A stretch of DNA of 64,000 nucleotides from the NCBI RefSeq assembly GCF_002261335.1, contig NZ_NEVL01000006.1, positions 248,001-312,000 on the forward strand, in the 5' to 3' direction. The DNA is from Bordetella genomosp. 1. Its GTDB lineage: Bacteria; Pseudomonadota; Gammaproteobacteria; Burkholderiales; Burkholderiaceae_B. A program made the position numbers and the translations under genes. Below the pieces are notes generated by a model. It saw only the letters and a list, made by a program, of their open reading frames with translations, was not told where the DNA came from and made no database searches. Shown one piece after another: positions 18,609 through 27,800 of this stretch; positions within the stretch are counted from its first letter, which is position 1, and every line of letters begins with the position of its first letter.

Positions 18609-18631
18609 CAAAGGTGTCAGACTGCATTTAT
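18609..18631 (+). repeat. GTGTCAGACTGCATTT repeat
   Basis: A single forward copy ending ATTTAT, the same ending as the copy at 25859. Confidence 0.85.
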
Positions 18632-18679
18632 CGCGGCACCGCTCCGCCAGATCAGCCCTCCAGGTTCGCCCCAAAAAAA

Positions 18680-18725
18680 CAAAGGTGTCAGACTGCAATT
18701 TCGTAAATGCAGTCTGACACCTTTT
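18680..18725. repeat. Palindromic pair of the dispersed repeat
   Basis: A forward copy with the hybrid ending GCAATTT and a reverse copy AAATGCAGTCTGACACCTTT face each other around TCG. It lies about 85 bases past the stop of the orphan ABC ATPase gene and may terminate it. Confidence 0.85.
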
Positions 18726-18810
18726 CGGAATCCCTTGCCGGGCGAGGCCGCTGTACTGCCGTCGCCGGGCCCGGTATCAGCGGGACGCTTTCAAGCGCAG
18801 CGCTTCGCCT

Positions 18811-19425
18811 TCAGCGCTGCGGTGCGATGTCGAAGGTCTCTGCGCCGCACGCCTGCACCAGCTCCGGGTCGTGGCTCGCGAACAGCACCACGCGGTCGCG
18901 GCCCCAGATCCTGAACTGCTCGGCCAGCACGCTGCGCGCACCGGCATCCAGGCCATTGCTCGCGCCGTCCGCCACGACCACCGCCGGATCGCCCAGCGCC
19001 GCCGCCGTGAGATAGACCTTGCGCCGCGTCCCGGTCGACATCTGCTCGAAGCGCTTGTCCAGATGCGGTTCGAGGCCGAGCCGATACGCCAGATCGAGCA
19101 CCGCCGCGTCGAGCGGCACGCCCTTCTCGGCGGCCACCTGCTCCAGCAGGCCACGGCCGGTCTGCTCGGGCAACGCCAGACAGTTGTCGGGCACATGAGC
19201 CACACGTGCGCGTACCGGCGCAGGCGCCTGCGCAAGCGGTTGCCCGTCGACCCACACTTCTCCCGCGTCGGGCGCGATCACGCCGGCCACGATCCCGAGC
19301 AAGGTCGACTTGCCCGTGCTGTCTTCCTCGCACAGTGCGTAGCAACCCGGCGCGAACGTCCGCGTCAGCCCCGCGAACACCACGTGCTCGCCGTAGCGCT
19401 TGGTAAGTCCCTCGATCCGCAACAT
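18811..19425 (-). CDS. Orphan ABC ATPase with degenerate nucleotide-binding motifs
   Basis: A 204-residue ABC-type ATPase (start MLRIEGLTKRYGEHVVF). The fold is recognisable, but the Walker A reads CEEDSTGKSTLL, so the first Gly of the P-loop is replaced by Glu while GKST remains. The signature is MSTGTRRKV rather than LSGGQ. Walker B reads VVVADGASNGLD, so the catalytic Glu after the Asp is Gly. The H-loop (FASHDPE) is kept. No permease is adjacent. It lies downstream of hutI in the same direction, inside the repeat field. A longer start at 19470 would only add residues encoded by a repeat copy and was rejected. Confidence 0.7.
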   Translation of the reverse strand: MLRIEGLTKRYGEHVVFAGLTRTFAPGCYALCEEDSTGKSTLLGIVAGVIAPDAGEVWVDGQPLAQAPAPVRARVAHVPDNCLALPEQTGRGLLEQVAAEKGVPLDAAVLDLAYRLGLEPHLDKRFEQMSTGTRRKVYLTAAALGDPAVVVADGASNGLDAGARSVLAEQFRIWGRDRVVLFASHDPELVQACGAETFDIAPQR

Positions 19426-19441
19426 CACAGCCCTTCCCCGT

Positions 19442-19463
19442 AAAGGTGTCAGACTGCATTTTT
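19442..19463 (+). repeat. GTGTCAGACTGCATTT repeat
   Basis: A single copy between hutI and the orphan ABC ATPase gene, 16 bases upstream of the latter's start. Confidence 0.85.
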
Positions 19464-19581
19464 CCACCAAACGCCGGCCAACGGCTCAACACCGCGCGAC
19501 GAACGCGTGAAGCCCCAGCGTGCAGAACGCAAGCCCGTCGACCCCAAGCCCCGACTGGCTCGCGCCGCCAGCGAAAACCCC

Positions 19582-20835
19582 TCAACCCGGCAATCGCGCC
19601 ACCCGCCCGTTGCGCACGACGGTGCACGCCGGCCGTTGCCCGATCCAGTACACCAGCGCCTCGGCGCGCGCCACCGGCCACAAGACGAAGTTGGCGGGCC
19701 TGCCCGATGCGATGAAGCCCTGTGCGTCGCCGAGCCCGAGCGCCGCGGCCGCATGGCGCGTGATGCCGGCGAGCGCTTCGGGCGCGGTCAGCCCGAACAG
19801 CGTGCACGCCATGTTGGCCATGAGCAGCAGGCTCAGCGCGGGCGAGGTGCCGGGGTTGTGATCGGTGGCCACGGCCATGGGCACGCCCGCGGCCCGCAAG
19901 GCGGCCACCGGCGGCACGTGCGTGTCGCGCAGGGTGTAGAAGGCGCCCGGCAACAGCACGGCAATCGTGCCCGCACGCCTCATCGCGGCAATGCCGCGCT
20001 CCGACAGATGCTCGATGTGGTCGCACGACAGCGCGCCGTACCGCGCGGCGAGTTCGGCACCCGCCATGTCCGACAACTGCCCGGCATGCAGCTTCACGGG
20101 CAGGCGCAATCGTTGCGCGGCCTCGAACACGCGCTCGGTCTCGGCCAGCGAAAACGCCATGCGCTCGCAGAACACATCCACGGCGTCGATCAAACCCTCA
20201 GCCGCCAGCGCGGGCATCATCTGCGCGCACACCATGTCGAGGTAGTCGCCGCGTCGATCGGCATACTCGGGCGGCAGCGTGTGGGCGCCGAGAAACGTGG
20301 TGCGCACGGTCACGTCGCGCAGCGCGCCCAGCCTTCGCGCCACGCGCAACTGCTTGCGTTCATGCGTCAGCGCAAGCCCATAGCCCGACTTGATCTCGAT
20401 GGCGGTCACGCCCTCGGCGAGCAACTGATCCAGCCGCGGCAGGGCCTGCGCGAGCAACGTCTCCTCGCTCGCCTGGCGGGTGGCCGCGACACTGGAAACA
20501 ATGCCTCCGCCGGCCCTCGCCACCTCCTCGTAGGTCGCGCCCGCCAGACGCATGGCAAATTCATTGGCGCGGTCACCCGCGTAGACCAGATGGGTATGGC
20601 AGTCGACCAGCCCGGGCGTCACCACCTGCCCCTTGCCCTCGAAAGCGCGCAGGCTGGCGTAGCGGTCCGGTACACGCCGCTCGGGGCCCACCCATGCGAT
20701 GCGCCCCTTCTGCACCACGATGCAGGCCGCCTCGTCCAATGCCATCGGCACGTCCACCGCATGCAGCGCAGGGACCAGACGCAGGCCGAGCCAGCGCCCG
20801 TCGGCCGGCGGTGATGGCGATGAAGTGTGGGTCAC
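19582..20835 (-). CDS. hutI: Imidazolonepropionase
   Basis: A 417-residue metal-dependent amidohydrolase that opens imidazolonepropionate to formiminoglutamate, the third step of histidine breakdown. The metal ligands show as [12 protein letters not shown] and later [21 protein letters not shown] and [11 protein letters not shown]. The length is normal. The start is GTG at 20835, preceded by GGAGG at six bases' spacing. It is the last gene of the hut operon, 46 bases after hutH. Confidence 0.95.
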   Translation of the reverse strand: MTHTSSPSPPADGRWLGLRLVPALHAVDVPMALDEAACIVVQKGRIAWVGPERRVPDRYASLRAFEGKGQVVTPGLVDCHTHLVYAGDRANEFAMRLAGATYEEVARAGGGIVSSVAATRQASEETLLAQALPRLDQLLAEGVTAIEIKSGYGLALTHERKQLRVARRLGALRDVTVRTTFLGAHTLPPEYADRRGDYLDMVCAQMMPALAAEGLIDAVDVFCERMAFSLAETERVFEAAQRLRLPVKLHAGQLSDMAGAELAARYGALSCDHIEHLSERGIAAMRRAGTIAVLLPGAFYTLRDTHVPPVAALRAAGVPMAVATDHNPGTSPALSLLLMANMACTLFGLTAPEALAGITRHAAAALGLGDAQGFIASGRPANFVLWPVARAEALVYWIGQRPACTVVRNGRVARLPG

Positions 20836-20881
20836 GGCGAATCCTCCACGAAAGCGGCAGGCGGTTCCGAGGGCGCGCGCA

Positions 20882-22414
20882 TCAGCGGCCGGGCAGCAGG
20901 TTCATCGGCATCAATTCGCGCAGCCGGCCGCTCGCCAGGAGGGTGGCCGCGGCGTCGATGTCCGGCGCGAAAAAGCGGTCTTCCTGGTAAAACGGCACGG
21001 CCTCGCGCAGCAGCGCGCGCACCGCTTCGAGCCGGGGCGAGGTCTTGAGCCCGGCGCGGAAATCCAGCCCCTGGCACGCGCCGAGCCATTCGATGGCCAG
21101 GATTCCGCGCACGTTCTCGGCCATGGCCCACAGGCGTTTGCCCGCATTCGGCGCCATGGACACGTGGTCCTCCTGGTTTGCAGAGGTCGGCAGACTGGTC
21201 ACGCTGGCCGGATGGGCGAGCGAGATGTTGTCGCACGCCAGCGCGGCGGCGGTGACCTGCGCGATCATGAATCCCGAGTTCACGCCGCCGTTGTTCACCA
21301 GGAAGGCGGGCAGCTGCGACATGTGCTTGTCCATCATCAGCGAGATGCGCCGTTCGGACAGCGCGCCGATCTCGGCCAAGGCCAGCGCCAGATTGTCGGC
21401 GGCCATCGCGACCGGCTCGGCGTGGAAGTTGCCGCCCGACACCACCTCGCCCGCCTCGGCGAACACCAACGGATTGTCGGAGACGGCGTTGGCCTCGACG
21501 ATCAGCACGTCAGCCGCCTGCCGCAGCTGGGTCAGGCACGCGCCCATGACCTGGGGCTGGCAACGCAGCGAATAGGGATCCTGCACCTTGCCGCAGTCCG
21601 CATGCGAGCGGCCCACCTCGCTGTCGTCCTGCAGCAGTTCGCGCAGGATCGCGGCAACGTCGATCTGCCCCTGCTGGCCGCGCGCCGCATGCACGCGCGC
21701 ATCGAAGGGCATGCGCGAGCCCAGCATGGCCTCCACGCTCAGGCTGCCGCAGACCAGGCCGGCGGCCAGCAGGTCTTCGGTCTCGAACAGCCCGCGCAGC
21801 GCGTATGCGGTGGACACCTGGGTGCCGTTGAGCAGCGCAAGCCCCTCCTTGGCCGCCAGCGTGAGCGGTGCCAGGCCTGCGACCGCCAGCGCCTCCGTGC
21901 CGGACAGCCATGCGCCACGATGGCGAGCCTTGCCCTCCCCCAGCAGCACCAGCGACATATGAGCGAGCGGCGCCAGATCGCCCGATGCGCCCACCGATCC
22001 CTTCAAGGGAATGTGGGGATAGACCTCGGCGTTGACCAGGGCGACGAGGCTGTCGATCACGACGCGGCGCACGCCGGAGATGCCGCGCGCGAGACTGTTG
22101 ACCTTGAGTGCCATGATGAGGCGCACCATGTCGTCGTCGAGCGCGTCGCCCAGCCCGGCCGCATGCGACAGCACCAACGCGCGCTGCAACCGCGCGAGGT
22201 CGTCAGTGGCGATGCGGGTGGACGCCAGCAGGCCGAAGCCGGTGTTGATGCCGTAGGCCGTGCGGCCCTCGGCGATGATGCGGTCGACGCAGGCCACTGC
22301 GGCATCGATGGCTGGACCCGCGTCGGGAGAGAGCGCGATCTTCACCGGCTGTTCGTAGAGCTTGCGCAGATCGGCCAGGACCAGCAGGCCGGGTTGCATG
22401 AGCATGTCCGTCAT
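20882..22414 (-). CDS. hutH: Histidine ammonia-lyase
   Basis: A 510-residue lyase that removes ammonia from L-histidine to give urocanate. The Ala-Ser-Gly triad that forms the MIO cofactor is visible in [17 protein letters not shown]. Other family motifs are [14 protein letters not shown] and [14 protein letters not shown]. The N-terminus was set at [11 protein letters not shown], which gives the usual family length; a longer frame runs back into hutU. It is cytoplasmic and the second enzyme gene of the operon. Confidence 0.95.
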   Translation of the reverse strand: MTDMLMQPGLLVLADLRKLYEQPVKIALSPDAGPAIDAAVACVDRIIAEGRTAYGINTGFGLLASTRIATDDLARLQRALVLSHAAGLGDALDDDMVRLIMALKVNSLARGISGVRRVVIDSLVALVNAEVYPHIPLKGSVGASGDLAPLAHMSLVLLGEGKARHRGAWLSGTEALAVAGLAPLTLAAKEGLALLNGTQVSTAYALRGLFETEDLLAAGLVCGSLSVEAMLGSRMPFDARVHAARGQQGQIDVAAILRELLQDDSEVGRSHADCGKVQDPYSLRCQPQVMGACLTQLRQAADVLIVEANAVSDNPLVFAEAGEVVSGGNFHAEPVAMAADNLALALAEIGALSERRISLMMDKHMSQLPAFLVNNGGVNSGFMIAQVTAAALACDNISLAHPASVTSLPTSANQEDHVSMAPNAGKRLWAMAENVRGILAIEWLGACQGLDFRAGLKTSPRLEAVRALLREAVPFYQEDRFFAPDIDAAATLLASGRLRELMPMNLLPGR

Positions 22415-22458
22415 GTGCGTTCCTTTGAATGGCGTGCGCAATCGGCCCGCGCGCGGCG

Positions 22459-24183
22459 CTAGGCGGCCACCATGGGCAGGTTCAGACCGTGACGCACCGA
22501 GGCCGCCACGGCGCTCTCGTAGCCCGCGTCGGCGTGCCGCATCACCCCGGTGGCCGGGTCGTTCCACAGCACCCGGTTCAGGCGCGCTGCCGCTTCCGGC
22601 GTGCCGTCCGCCACGATCACCACCCCGGCGTGCTGCGAGTAGCCCATGCCCACGCCGCCGCCGTGGTGCAGGCTGACCCAGGTCGCGCCGCTGGCGGTGT
22701 TGAGCAAGGCATTGAGCAGGGGCCAGTCGGACACCGCGTCCGTGCCGTCCTTCATGGCTTCGGTCTCGCGGTTGGGGCTCGCGACCGAGCCGCAATCGAG
22801 GTGATCGCGCCCGATCACGATCGGCGCCTTCAACTCACCCGTCCTCACCATGTCGTTGAACGCCAGCGCTGCCTTGTGACGCTCTCCCAGGCCCAGCCAG
22901 CAGATGCGGGCCGGCAAACCCTGGAAGGCAATGCGGTCGCGGGCCATGTCGAGCCAGCGATGCGTGTGGGTGTTGGCGGGAAACAGCGCCTTGATCTTGG
23001 CGTCGGTCTTGTAGATATCCTCGGGATCGCCCGACAGCGCGACCCAGCGGAAAGGGCCCTTGCCTTCGCAGAACAACGGCCGGATATAGGCCGGCACGAA
23101 GCCCGGAAAATCGAAGGCACGCTTCAGGCCTTCGTCGTAGGCGACCTGCCGGATGTTGTTGCCATAATCGACCGTCGGAATGCCCATCGCCTGGAAGTCG
23201 AGCATGGCCTGCACGTGCTGCACGCAGCTGCGCGCCGCGGCCCGCTTGAGCGCGGTGTGCTGCGCGGGGTCGGCCATCGCGGCCTGCCAGTGCGGCACGC
23301 TCCACCCCTGCGGCAGATAGCCGTTGACGAGATCGTGCGCGGAGGTCTGGTCGGTCACGATGTCGGGCCGCAGGCCACCCGCGCGCGCACGCCGGACCAA
23401 CTCGGGCAGGAGGTCGGCGGCATTGCCCAGCAGGCCGATCGACACCGCCTCCTTCCTGGCGGTGTGATGCGCGAGCTGCGCCAGCGCGTCGTCGATGTCG
23501 CGCGCCTGCTTGTCCAGATAGCGGGTTCGCAGGCGAAAGTCGATCCGGGCTTGATTGCATTCGATCGTCAGCGAGCAGGCGCCCGCCAGGGTGGCGGCCA
23601 GCGGTTGCGCGCCGCCCATCCCGCCCAGGCCAGCGGTGAGTACCCATCTGCCGGACAGGTCATTGCCGTAGTGCTGTCGGCCCGCTTCGACGAAGGTCTC
23701 GAAGGTGCCCTGCACGATGCCCTGGCTGCCGATGTAGATCCAGCTCCCCGCCGTCATCTGGCCATACATGAACAGGCCTTTGCGATCGAGCTCGTCGAAG
23801 GTTTCCCAGCTTGCCCACCGCGGCACCAGATTGGAGTTGGCGAGCAGCACGCGCGGCGCGTCGGCGTGGCTCTTGAAGACCCCCACCGGCTTGCCCGACT
23901 GGATCAGCAGCGTCTCGTCGGCCTCGAGGCGTTTGAGCTGGGCCAGGATCTCATCGAAGCACGCCCAGTCGCGCGCGGCGCGGCCGATGCCGCCATAGAC
24001 CACCAGCGACTGCGGGTCTTCGGCCACGTCGGGATCGAGATTGTTCTGCAGCATGCGGTAGGCGGCCTCGGCCAACCAGTTCTTGCAATGCAGCGTGGCC
24101 CCGCGCGGCGCGCGAATGATGCGGGTGGGATCCCGGCGCGCATCGTGGAGAAAGGCCTGCGGCAAGGGGTCGTCGACGTTCAT
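22459..24183 (-). CDS. hutU: Urocanate hydratase
   Basis: A 574-residue urocanase, which uses tightly bound NAD to hydrate urocanate to imidazolonepropionate. The NAD-binding glycine loop [12 protein letters not shown] and the conserved active-site region YNNGGVG-like [16 protein letters not shown] are visible, as is the N-terminal [24 protein letters not shown]. It is slightly longer than typical (about 555-565) through a short N-terminal lead. It lies 75 bases after the permease gene and 44 before hutH. Confidence 0.95.
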   Translation of the reverse strand: MNVDDPLPQAFLHDARRDPTRIIRAPRGATLHCKNWLAEAAYRMLQNNLDPDVAEDPQSLVVYGGIGRAARDWACFDEILAQLKRLEADETLLIQSGKPVGVFKSHADAPRVLLANSNLVPRWASWETFDELDRKGLFMYGQMTAGSWIYIGSQGIVQGTFETFVEAGRQHYGNDLSGRWVLTAGLGGMGGAQPLAATLAGACSLTIECNQARIDFRLRTRYLDKQARDIDDALAQLAHHTARKEAVSIGLLGNAADLLPELVRRARAGGLRPDIVTDQTSAHDLVNGYLPQGWSVPHWQAAMADPAQHTALKRAAARSCVQHVQAMLDFQAMGIPTVDYGNNIRQVAYDEGLKRAFDFPGFVPAYIRPLFCEGKGPFRWVALSGDPEDIYKTDAKIKALFPANTHTHRWLDMARDRIAFQGLPARICWLGLGERHKAALAFNDMVRTGELKAPIVIGRDHLDCGSVASPNRETEAMKDGTDAVSDWPLLNALLNTASGATWVSLHHGGGVGMGYSQHAGVVIVADGTPEAAARLNRVLWNDPATGVMRHADAGYESAVAASVRHGLNLPMVAA

Positions 24184-24258
24184 GATGGTGTCCTCGAAGA
24201 AAGACAGCGGGCCGGCCGGAGGGCTCCAGGCGCGGGCAGAGTCGTGATTCGCGTTGCG

Positions 24259-25683
24259 TCAGCGCCCCGCGTCCACGCTTTCGTGCGGGTAGATCATCCG
24301 GGGCGGAACCCGCATGGTCTTGCGGGCCAGCGGGTAGTACACGAGCGAGGTGATGACGAGACTGACCAGCCACGACACGTCGGCGCCGTCCATGGCCTTC
24401 GCCAGCGCACCTTCGTACATCGCCTGGTTGATGAACGGAATCTGCACCACGATGCCGAGCACATAGCTGGACAAGGCCACGCCGTTGTAGGCGCCGTAGC
24501 GGCCGCGGCTGTCGTACAGCGCGGGAATATCCACCTTCTCGCGCGACACGAGGTAGTAGTCGACCAGATTGACGGCGCTCCACGGCACAAACACCATCAG
24601 CAGAAGCAGCACGAAATTCTTGAAGGTGGCGAGGAAGTGGGCGCTCGCGAGCAAGGCCACCAGCACCGTGACCAGCACGAAGCCGACGATATAGGCCACG
24701 CGGGCCGCCGGCGAAAACGACTTCCTGCCGTCGTAGGCGCTCACCGTGGTCAGCACCGTCATGAAGCCGCCGTAGGCATTGAGGCAATTCACGGTGAGCT
24801 TGCCGGTCACGATCACCAGATAGATCAGCAACGCGAGCGGCCCGGCGAGCTCGCCCAGGAAGCCCACCTGATTCTTCACGAAATCGCCGCCCGCGGCGGC
24901 GACCAGCGCGCCGAAGCTCATCGCGAGCTGTGAACTGATGACGCTGCCGCTCCAGGTCGCCCAGAAGGTCGCGGCGGCCGGCGTGGCGCGCGGCAGATAG
25001 CGCGAGTAGTCGGCGACATACGGCGCATAGGTCAGCTGCCAGCCGGCCGCCAACGCCACGGCCGTGAGAAAGCTCGTCCAGCTGAACGGCCGCTGCCCGA
25101 TGAGCTGCGCCAGGTCGTATCGATGCAGCAGCTGCCACGCCAGATAGCCGAAGCCCAGGATGCCGAACAGGGTCGAGATGCGCCCCATCAGGTGAATCAG
25201 GCGGTAGCCGACGATGGCGACCAGCGCGGTGAGCGCGCCAAAGAGGGCGATGCCGACGGCCGGGGCGCTGAATCCGAGCAGCAGGTTGATCGCCTGCCCG
25301 GACAGCACGGTGCCGGTGGCGGCAAACCCGACATACATCAGGATCACCAGCACCAGCGGCAACGCCGCGCCCTTGACGCCGAACTGCACGCGGCTCGAGA
25401 TCATCTGGGGCAAGCCCAGCCTCGGCCCTTGCGCGGCGTGCAGTGCCATGACCACGCCGCCCAGGATGTTGCCGATCAACAGCCCGGCAATCGCCGTGAG
25501 CGCCTCCGCGCCGAAGACCACGGCCAGCGCGCCATCCACCACCGCGGTGATCTGCATGTTGGCGCCGAACCAGAGCGTGAACTGATTCGACGGCCTGCCG
25601 TGCCGCTCGTGCGCCGGAACCATATCGATCGTCCGGGTCTCGATAGCGACGGCCGAGGCCGATGCAGCAGCTTCCTGAGGCAT
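24259..25683 (-). CDS. NCS1-family permease (nucleobase:cation symporter-1 type)
   Basis: A 474-residue membrane protein with about 12 helices, matching the NCS1 (cytosine/purine/allantoin permease) family. The first helix region reads SNQFTLWFGANMQITAVVDGAL, and YAPYVADYSRYLPR and VNLVDYYL are typical loops. It begins the hut operon, so histidine, urocanate or a related imidazole is the probable cargo, an inference from position since NCS1 proteins usually carry nucleobases. It is divergent from hutC, with HutC-type half-sites just upstream. Confidence 0.88.
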   Translation of the reverse strand: MPQEAAASASAVAIETRTIDMVPAHERHGRPSNQFTLWFGANMQITAVVDGALAVVFGAEALTAIAGLLIGNILGGVVMALHAAQGPRLGLPQMISSRVQFGVKGAALPLVLVILMYVGFAATGTVLSGQAINLLLGFSAPAVGIALFGALTALVAIVGYRLIHLMGRISTLFGILGFGYLAWQLLHRYDLAQLIGQRPFSWTSFLTAVALAAGWQLTYAPYVADYSRYLPRATPAAATFWATWSGSVISSQLAMSFGALVAAAGGDFVKNQVGFLGELAGPLALLIYLVIVTGKLTVNCLNAYGGFMTVLTTVSAYDGRKSFSPAARVAYIVGFVLVTVLVALLASAHFLATFKNFVLLLLMVFVPWSAVNLVDYYLVSREKVDIPALYDSRGRYGAYNGVALSSYVLGIVVQIPFINQAMYEGALAKAMDGADVSWLVSLVITSLVYYPLARKTMRVPPRMIYPHESVDAGR

Positions 25684-25743
25684 GGTCCTTGTCTCCTGAC
25701 ATCGCGACGGCGCTCGGGGAGCAGCATCGAGCCCGGGGCTTTT

Positions 25744-25795
25744 TGTATAGACATATTCTGTCGCTGCAACGGCGGACCCGTCAATTGTCTATACA
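25744..25795. promoter_or_regulatory. HutC operator half-sites
   Basis: TGTATAGACA (25744-25753) and its exact reverse complement TGTCTATACA (25786-25795) lie 32 bases apart, just upstream of the permease gene. Each contains GTATAGAC, which fits the GT-N-TA-N-AC pattern known for HutC-subfamily GntR regulators. The hutC gene is divergent from this point, so these are the likely sites where it represses the operon until urocanate is present. Confidence 0.78.
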
Positions 25796-25858
25796 TAACT
25801 TACGCACAGGAATCACCGGGCTGGCAGGCGAAGAGGAAGGGAAAAGCACCTCCCAAAA

Positions 25859-25881
25859 CAAAGGTGTCAGACTGCATTTAT
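25859..25881 (+). repeat. GTGTCAGACTGCATTT repeat
   Basis: A single forward copy between the hut operator and hutC, ending ATTTAT. Confidence 0.85.
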
Positions 25882-25900
25882 CTCCCGCCGGCCCGCCCCG

Positions 25901-25923
25901 AAAAGGTGTCAGACTGCATTTTT
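25901..25923 (+). repeat. GTGTCAGACTGCATTT repeat
   Basis: A single forward copy, 19 bases after the previous one. Confidence 0.85.
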
Positions 25924-26051
25924 CGAGATGCGGGGCTTTCCCGGACCGAAGGACGCGCGCGCGCCCGATTCGGCAAGCGCCTCCCGCGCACGGGAGCGCG
26001 GCTCGGTCGCGTTGATGCAATGCGGGGACAATGCTGGTGTAATCCTGGGTA

Positions 26052-26789
26052 ATGGACACCCTGCCCCCCGTTTCGCTGCACACCCGGATCCTGGCGGAGA
26101 TAGAACAGCGCATCCTCAGCGGCCAGTGGCCGCCGGGTTTCCGCATCCCTTCCGAGATCGAGTTGAGCGAGCGCTTCCAGTGCTCGCGCATGACGGTCAA
26201 CAAGGTGTTGACGCAGCTCGCGCGCGCAGGGCTCATCGAACGGCAGCGCAAGGCGGGCAGTTTCGTCACCCGGCCGCATTCGATTTCCGCCGTCCTGGAC
26301 ATCCAGGACATCCGCACCGAGGTGCTCGCTACCGGTCAACCGTATCGGATCGAATTGCTGTCGCGACGGCGGCGGACCAGCACCCGTGCCGACAGGGCGG
26401 CCCTCCAGCTTGCGCAGCCCGAACCGGTGCTGCACCTCGTGTGCCTGCATCACGCCGGCGCGCGTCCGTTCTGCCTGGAGGATCGCATCATCAGCCTGGC
26501 GGCGGTGCCTGCGGCTGCCGACGCGCGCTTCGACGAAGCGGGGCCGGGCGCCTGGCTGGTGCATCATGTGCCATGGAGTTCGGCCGAACACCGCATTCGC
26601 GCCATGGCCGCCACACCCGAGGTCGCCGCGCGCCTGCACCTGCACGAGGCCGCCGCCTGCCTGGCGATCGAACGCCGCACCTGGAGCGGCGAGCAGCCCA
26701 TCACCCACGTGCGGCTGATCTACCCCGCCGACGGCCACGAACTGGTCGCTCGCTTCTCCCCCTCCTCGACGTCCCCCGAAGACACCTGA
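26052..26789 (+). CDS. hutC: GntR-family regulator of histidine utilisation
   Basis: A 245-residue GntR protein of the HutC subfamily. The N-terminal winged helix includes LSGQWPPGFRIPSEIELSER and CSRMTVNKVLTQLARAGLIER; the C-terminal UTRA ligand domain covers roughly residues 90-240 (EPVLHLVCLHHAG, EAAACLAIERRTWS). In the family urocanate is the inducer. It is divergent from the permease-hutU-hutH-hutI operon and its recognition pattern is present there. A complete protein; the ATG start lacks a strong ribosome site. Confidence 0.92.
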   Translation: MDTLPPVSLHTRILAEIEQRILSGQWPPGFRIPSEIELSERFQCSRMTVNKVLTQLARAGLIERQRKAGSFVTRPHSISAVLDIQDIRTEVLATGQPYRIELLSRRRRTSTRADRAALQLAQPEPVLHLVCLHHAGARPFCLEDRIISLAAVPAAADARFDEAGPGAWLVHHVPWSSAEHRIRAMAATPEVAARLHLHEAAACLAIERRTWSGEQPITHVRLIYPADGHELVARFSPSSTSPEDT

Positions 26790-26824
26790 CCCCGCCGCGA
26801 ACCGGCTGGCGACGGTCAAAAGTC

Positions 26825-26846
26825 AAAAAGGAGTCAGACTGCAATT
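26825..26846 (+). repeat. GAGTCAGACTGCAATT repeat, forward
   Basis: A forward copy of the GAG variant, 36 bases after hutC. With the reverse copy at 26879 it makes an inverted pair enclosing 32 bases. Confidence 0.85.
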
Positions 26847-26878
26847 AATCTGTGCCACCGCCTCGCGCCGCGCCGGAG

Positions 26879-26898
26879 AATTGCAGTCTGACTCCTTT
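26879..26898 (-). repeat. GAGTCAGACTGCAATT repeat, reverse
   Basis: A reverse copy pairing with the forward copy at 26825; together they could fold as a 20-base stem downstream of hutC. Confidence 0.85.
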
Positions 26899-26903
26899 CT
26901 CAG

Positions 26904-26926
26904 AATTGCAGTCTGACTCATTTTTT
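26904..26926 (-). repeat. GAGTCAGACTGCAATT repeat, reverse
   Basis: A second reverse copy, five bases after the previous one and followed by a run of six T. Confidence 0.85.
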
Positions 26927-27007
26927 CTTGGCTCAGCGGGGATGACGGCCGCTCCCCGCGGGTTTGGTTTGCCGCCCCCCCGGGGCAGCTGATCCCGCAG
27001 GCAAAAA

Positions 27008-27054
27008 CAAAGGTGTCAGACTACATTCTTCGAAAATGCAGTCTGACACCTTTG
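27008..27054. repeat. Palindromic pair of the dispersed repeat
   Basis: A forward copy with ACTACATTCTTC and a reverse copy AAAATGCAGTCTGACACCTTTG form a 47-base near-palindrome, almost the same as the one at 18459-18505, including the ACTACA variant on the left arm. Confidence 0.88.
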
Positions 27055-27226
27055 TTTTCTGCTTGCTGCATGCAGCGGTTGCCGTTTCTTCCGGGAGCGA
27101 TCAGTCTCCGCCAAGTCAGTTGCAACCCAGTACGACCGCTTTGGGTCGGCGGCGGCCTTCGTCGACACCCGGTCCCGGCCAGGAGCAGACGGTAAAATTA
27201 ACTCTCCGTCCGACGAGATTGTCGAT

Positions 27227-27616
27227 ATGCATGAATCCAACTCCAACCTGCGTTCATTTTCGTTCGTACTTGCCGTCCCCGACCTCGAGCGAAGTGCTTC
27301 ATACTTTCGAGACGTGCTCGGCTTTCGGCTTGAATGGCCCGAAGGCTCCGGCTGGCAACTCGCGTCGAGAGGCGGTGTACGTATCATGATGGGCCATTGT
27401 CCAGATGCGATTGCGCCTTCTTCAATGGGTGACCACAACTATTTTGGTTATTTCAATGTCGACGACGCGGATGCGCTACACACTGAGTTCGTCACGAGAG
27501 GGGCCCTGATACCTCAGCCTCCCGTCGACAGACCCCATGGAATGCGGGAGTTTGTCGTCGTCACGCCTGATGGACATCGATTTATGGTCGGCCAGGATCT
27601 CGCCGCATCTCGCTAA
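27227..27616 (+). CDS. VOC-superfamily (glyoxalase/bleomycin-resistance-like) protein
   Basis: A 129-residue single-module pair of beta-alpha-beta-beta-beta folds: SFVLAVPDLERSASYFRDVLGFRLEW in the first half, HNYFGYFNVDDADALHTEFVTRGA and VVTPDGHRFMVGQ in the second. Such proteins act as dimers, either as metal-dependent enzymes or as drug-binding proteins. The substrate is unknown. Base composition is clearly lower in GC than the core genome, marking the start of accessory DNA. Confidence 0.8.
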   Translation: MHESNSNLRSFSFVLAVPDLERSASYFRDVLGFRLEWPEGSGWQLASRGGVRIMMGHCPDAIAPSSMGDHNYFGYFNVDDADALHTEFVTRGALIPQPPVDRPHGMREFVVVTPDGHRFMVGQDLAASR

Positions 27617-27800
27617 ACCACGTTAGGGCTGCCGCCTGTTTTGTAAATCAGCAATGCTAGCTCAGGGCCGGAAGCGCGCCTTTTTGGGACGGCTAGCGAC
27701 CAGGATCGGTCATCATGCAACGGCTATTCCAACAGCTAGCTGCTTAGTAGCATGACTGACTTCCGCGAGCGGTGCTAATCAGCCGGGACTCATCTGCGTA

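Larger units (their letters stand above)
18147..18810. other. Long repeat-filled intergenic region
   Basis: These 664 bases carry the promoter region of the DUF4148 pair at the left (AT-richer, 18180-18300) and then six or more copies of the GTGTCAGACTGCATTT repeat family, singly and as palindromic pairs. Open frames here are made by the repeats themselves and do not look like genes. Confidence 0.8.
25684..26051. other. Divergent hut control region with repeats
   Basis: These 368 bases separate the hut operon from hutC. They hold the paired HutC-type half-sites (25744-25795) and two copies of the dispersed repeat (25859, 25901) on the hutC side. No gene is seen. Confidence 0.75.
26790..27226. 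other. Repeat-rich intergenic region
   Basis: These 437 bases hold three copies of the GAG...GCAATT variant and a palindromic pair of the main repeat. The GACCGCTTTGGGTCGG motif (27134-27149) and the promoter area of the VOC gene follow. No gene is seen. Confidence 0.75.

Noticed and set aside
18332..18725. CRISPR array
   Set aside because: Repeats are short, occur in both orientations, have irregular spacing and palindromic pairs, and no cas genes are present.
22429..24933. 834-residue plus-strand frame opposite hutU and the permease
   Set aside because: Antisense to clear hut genes, with shadow-type composition.
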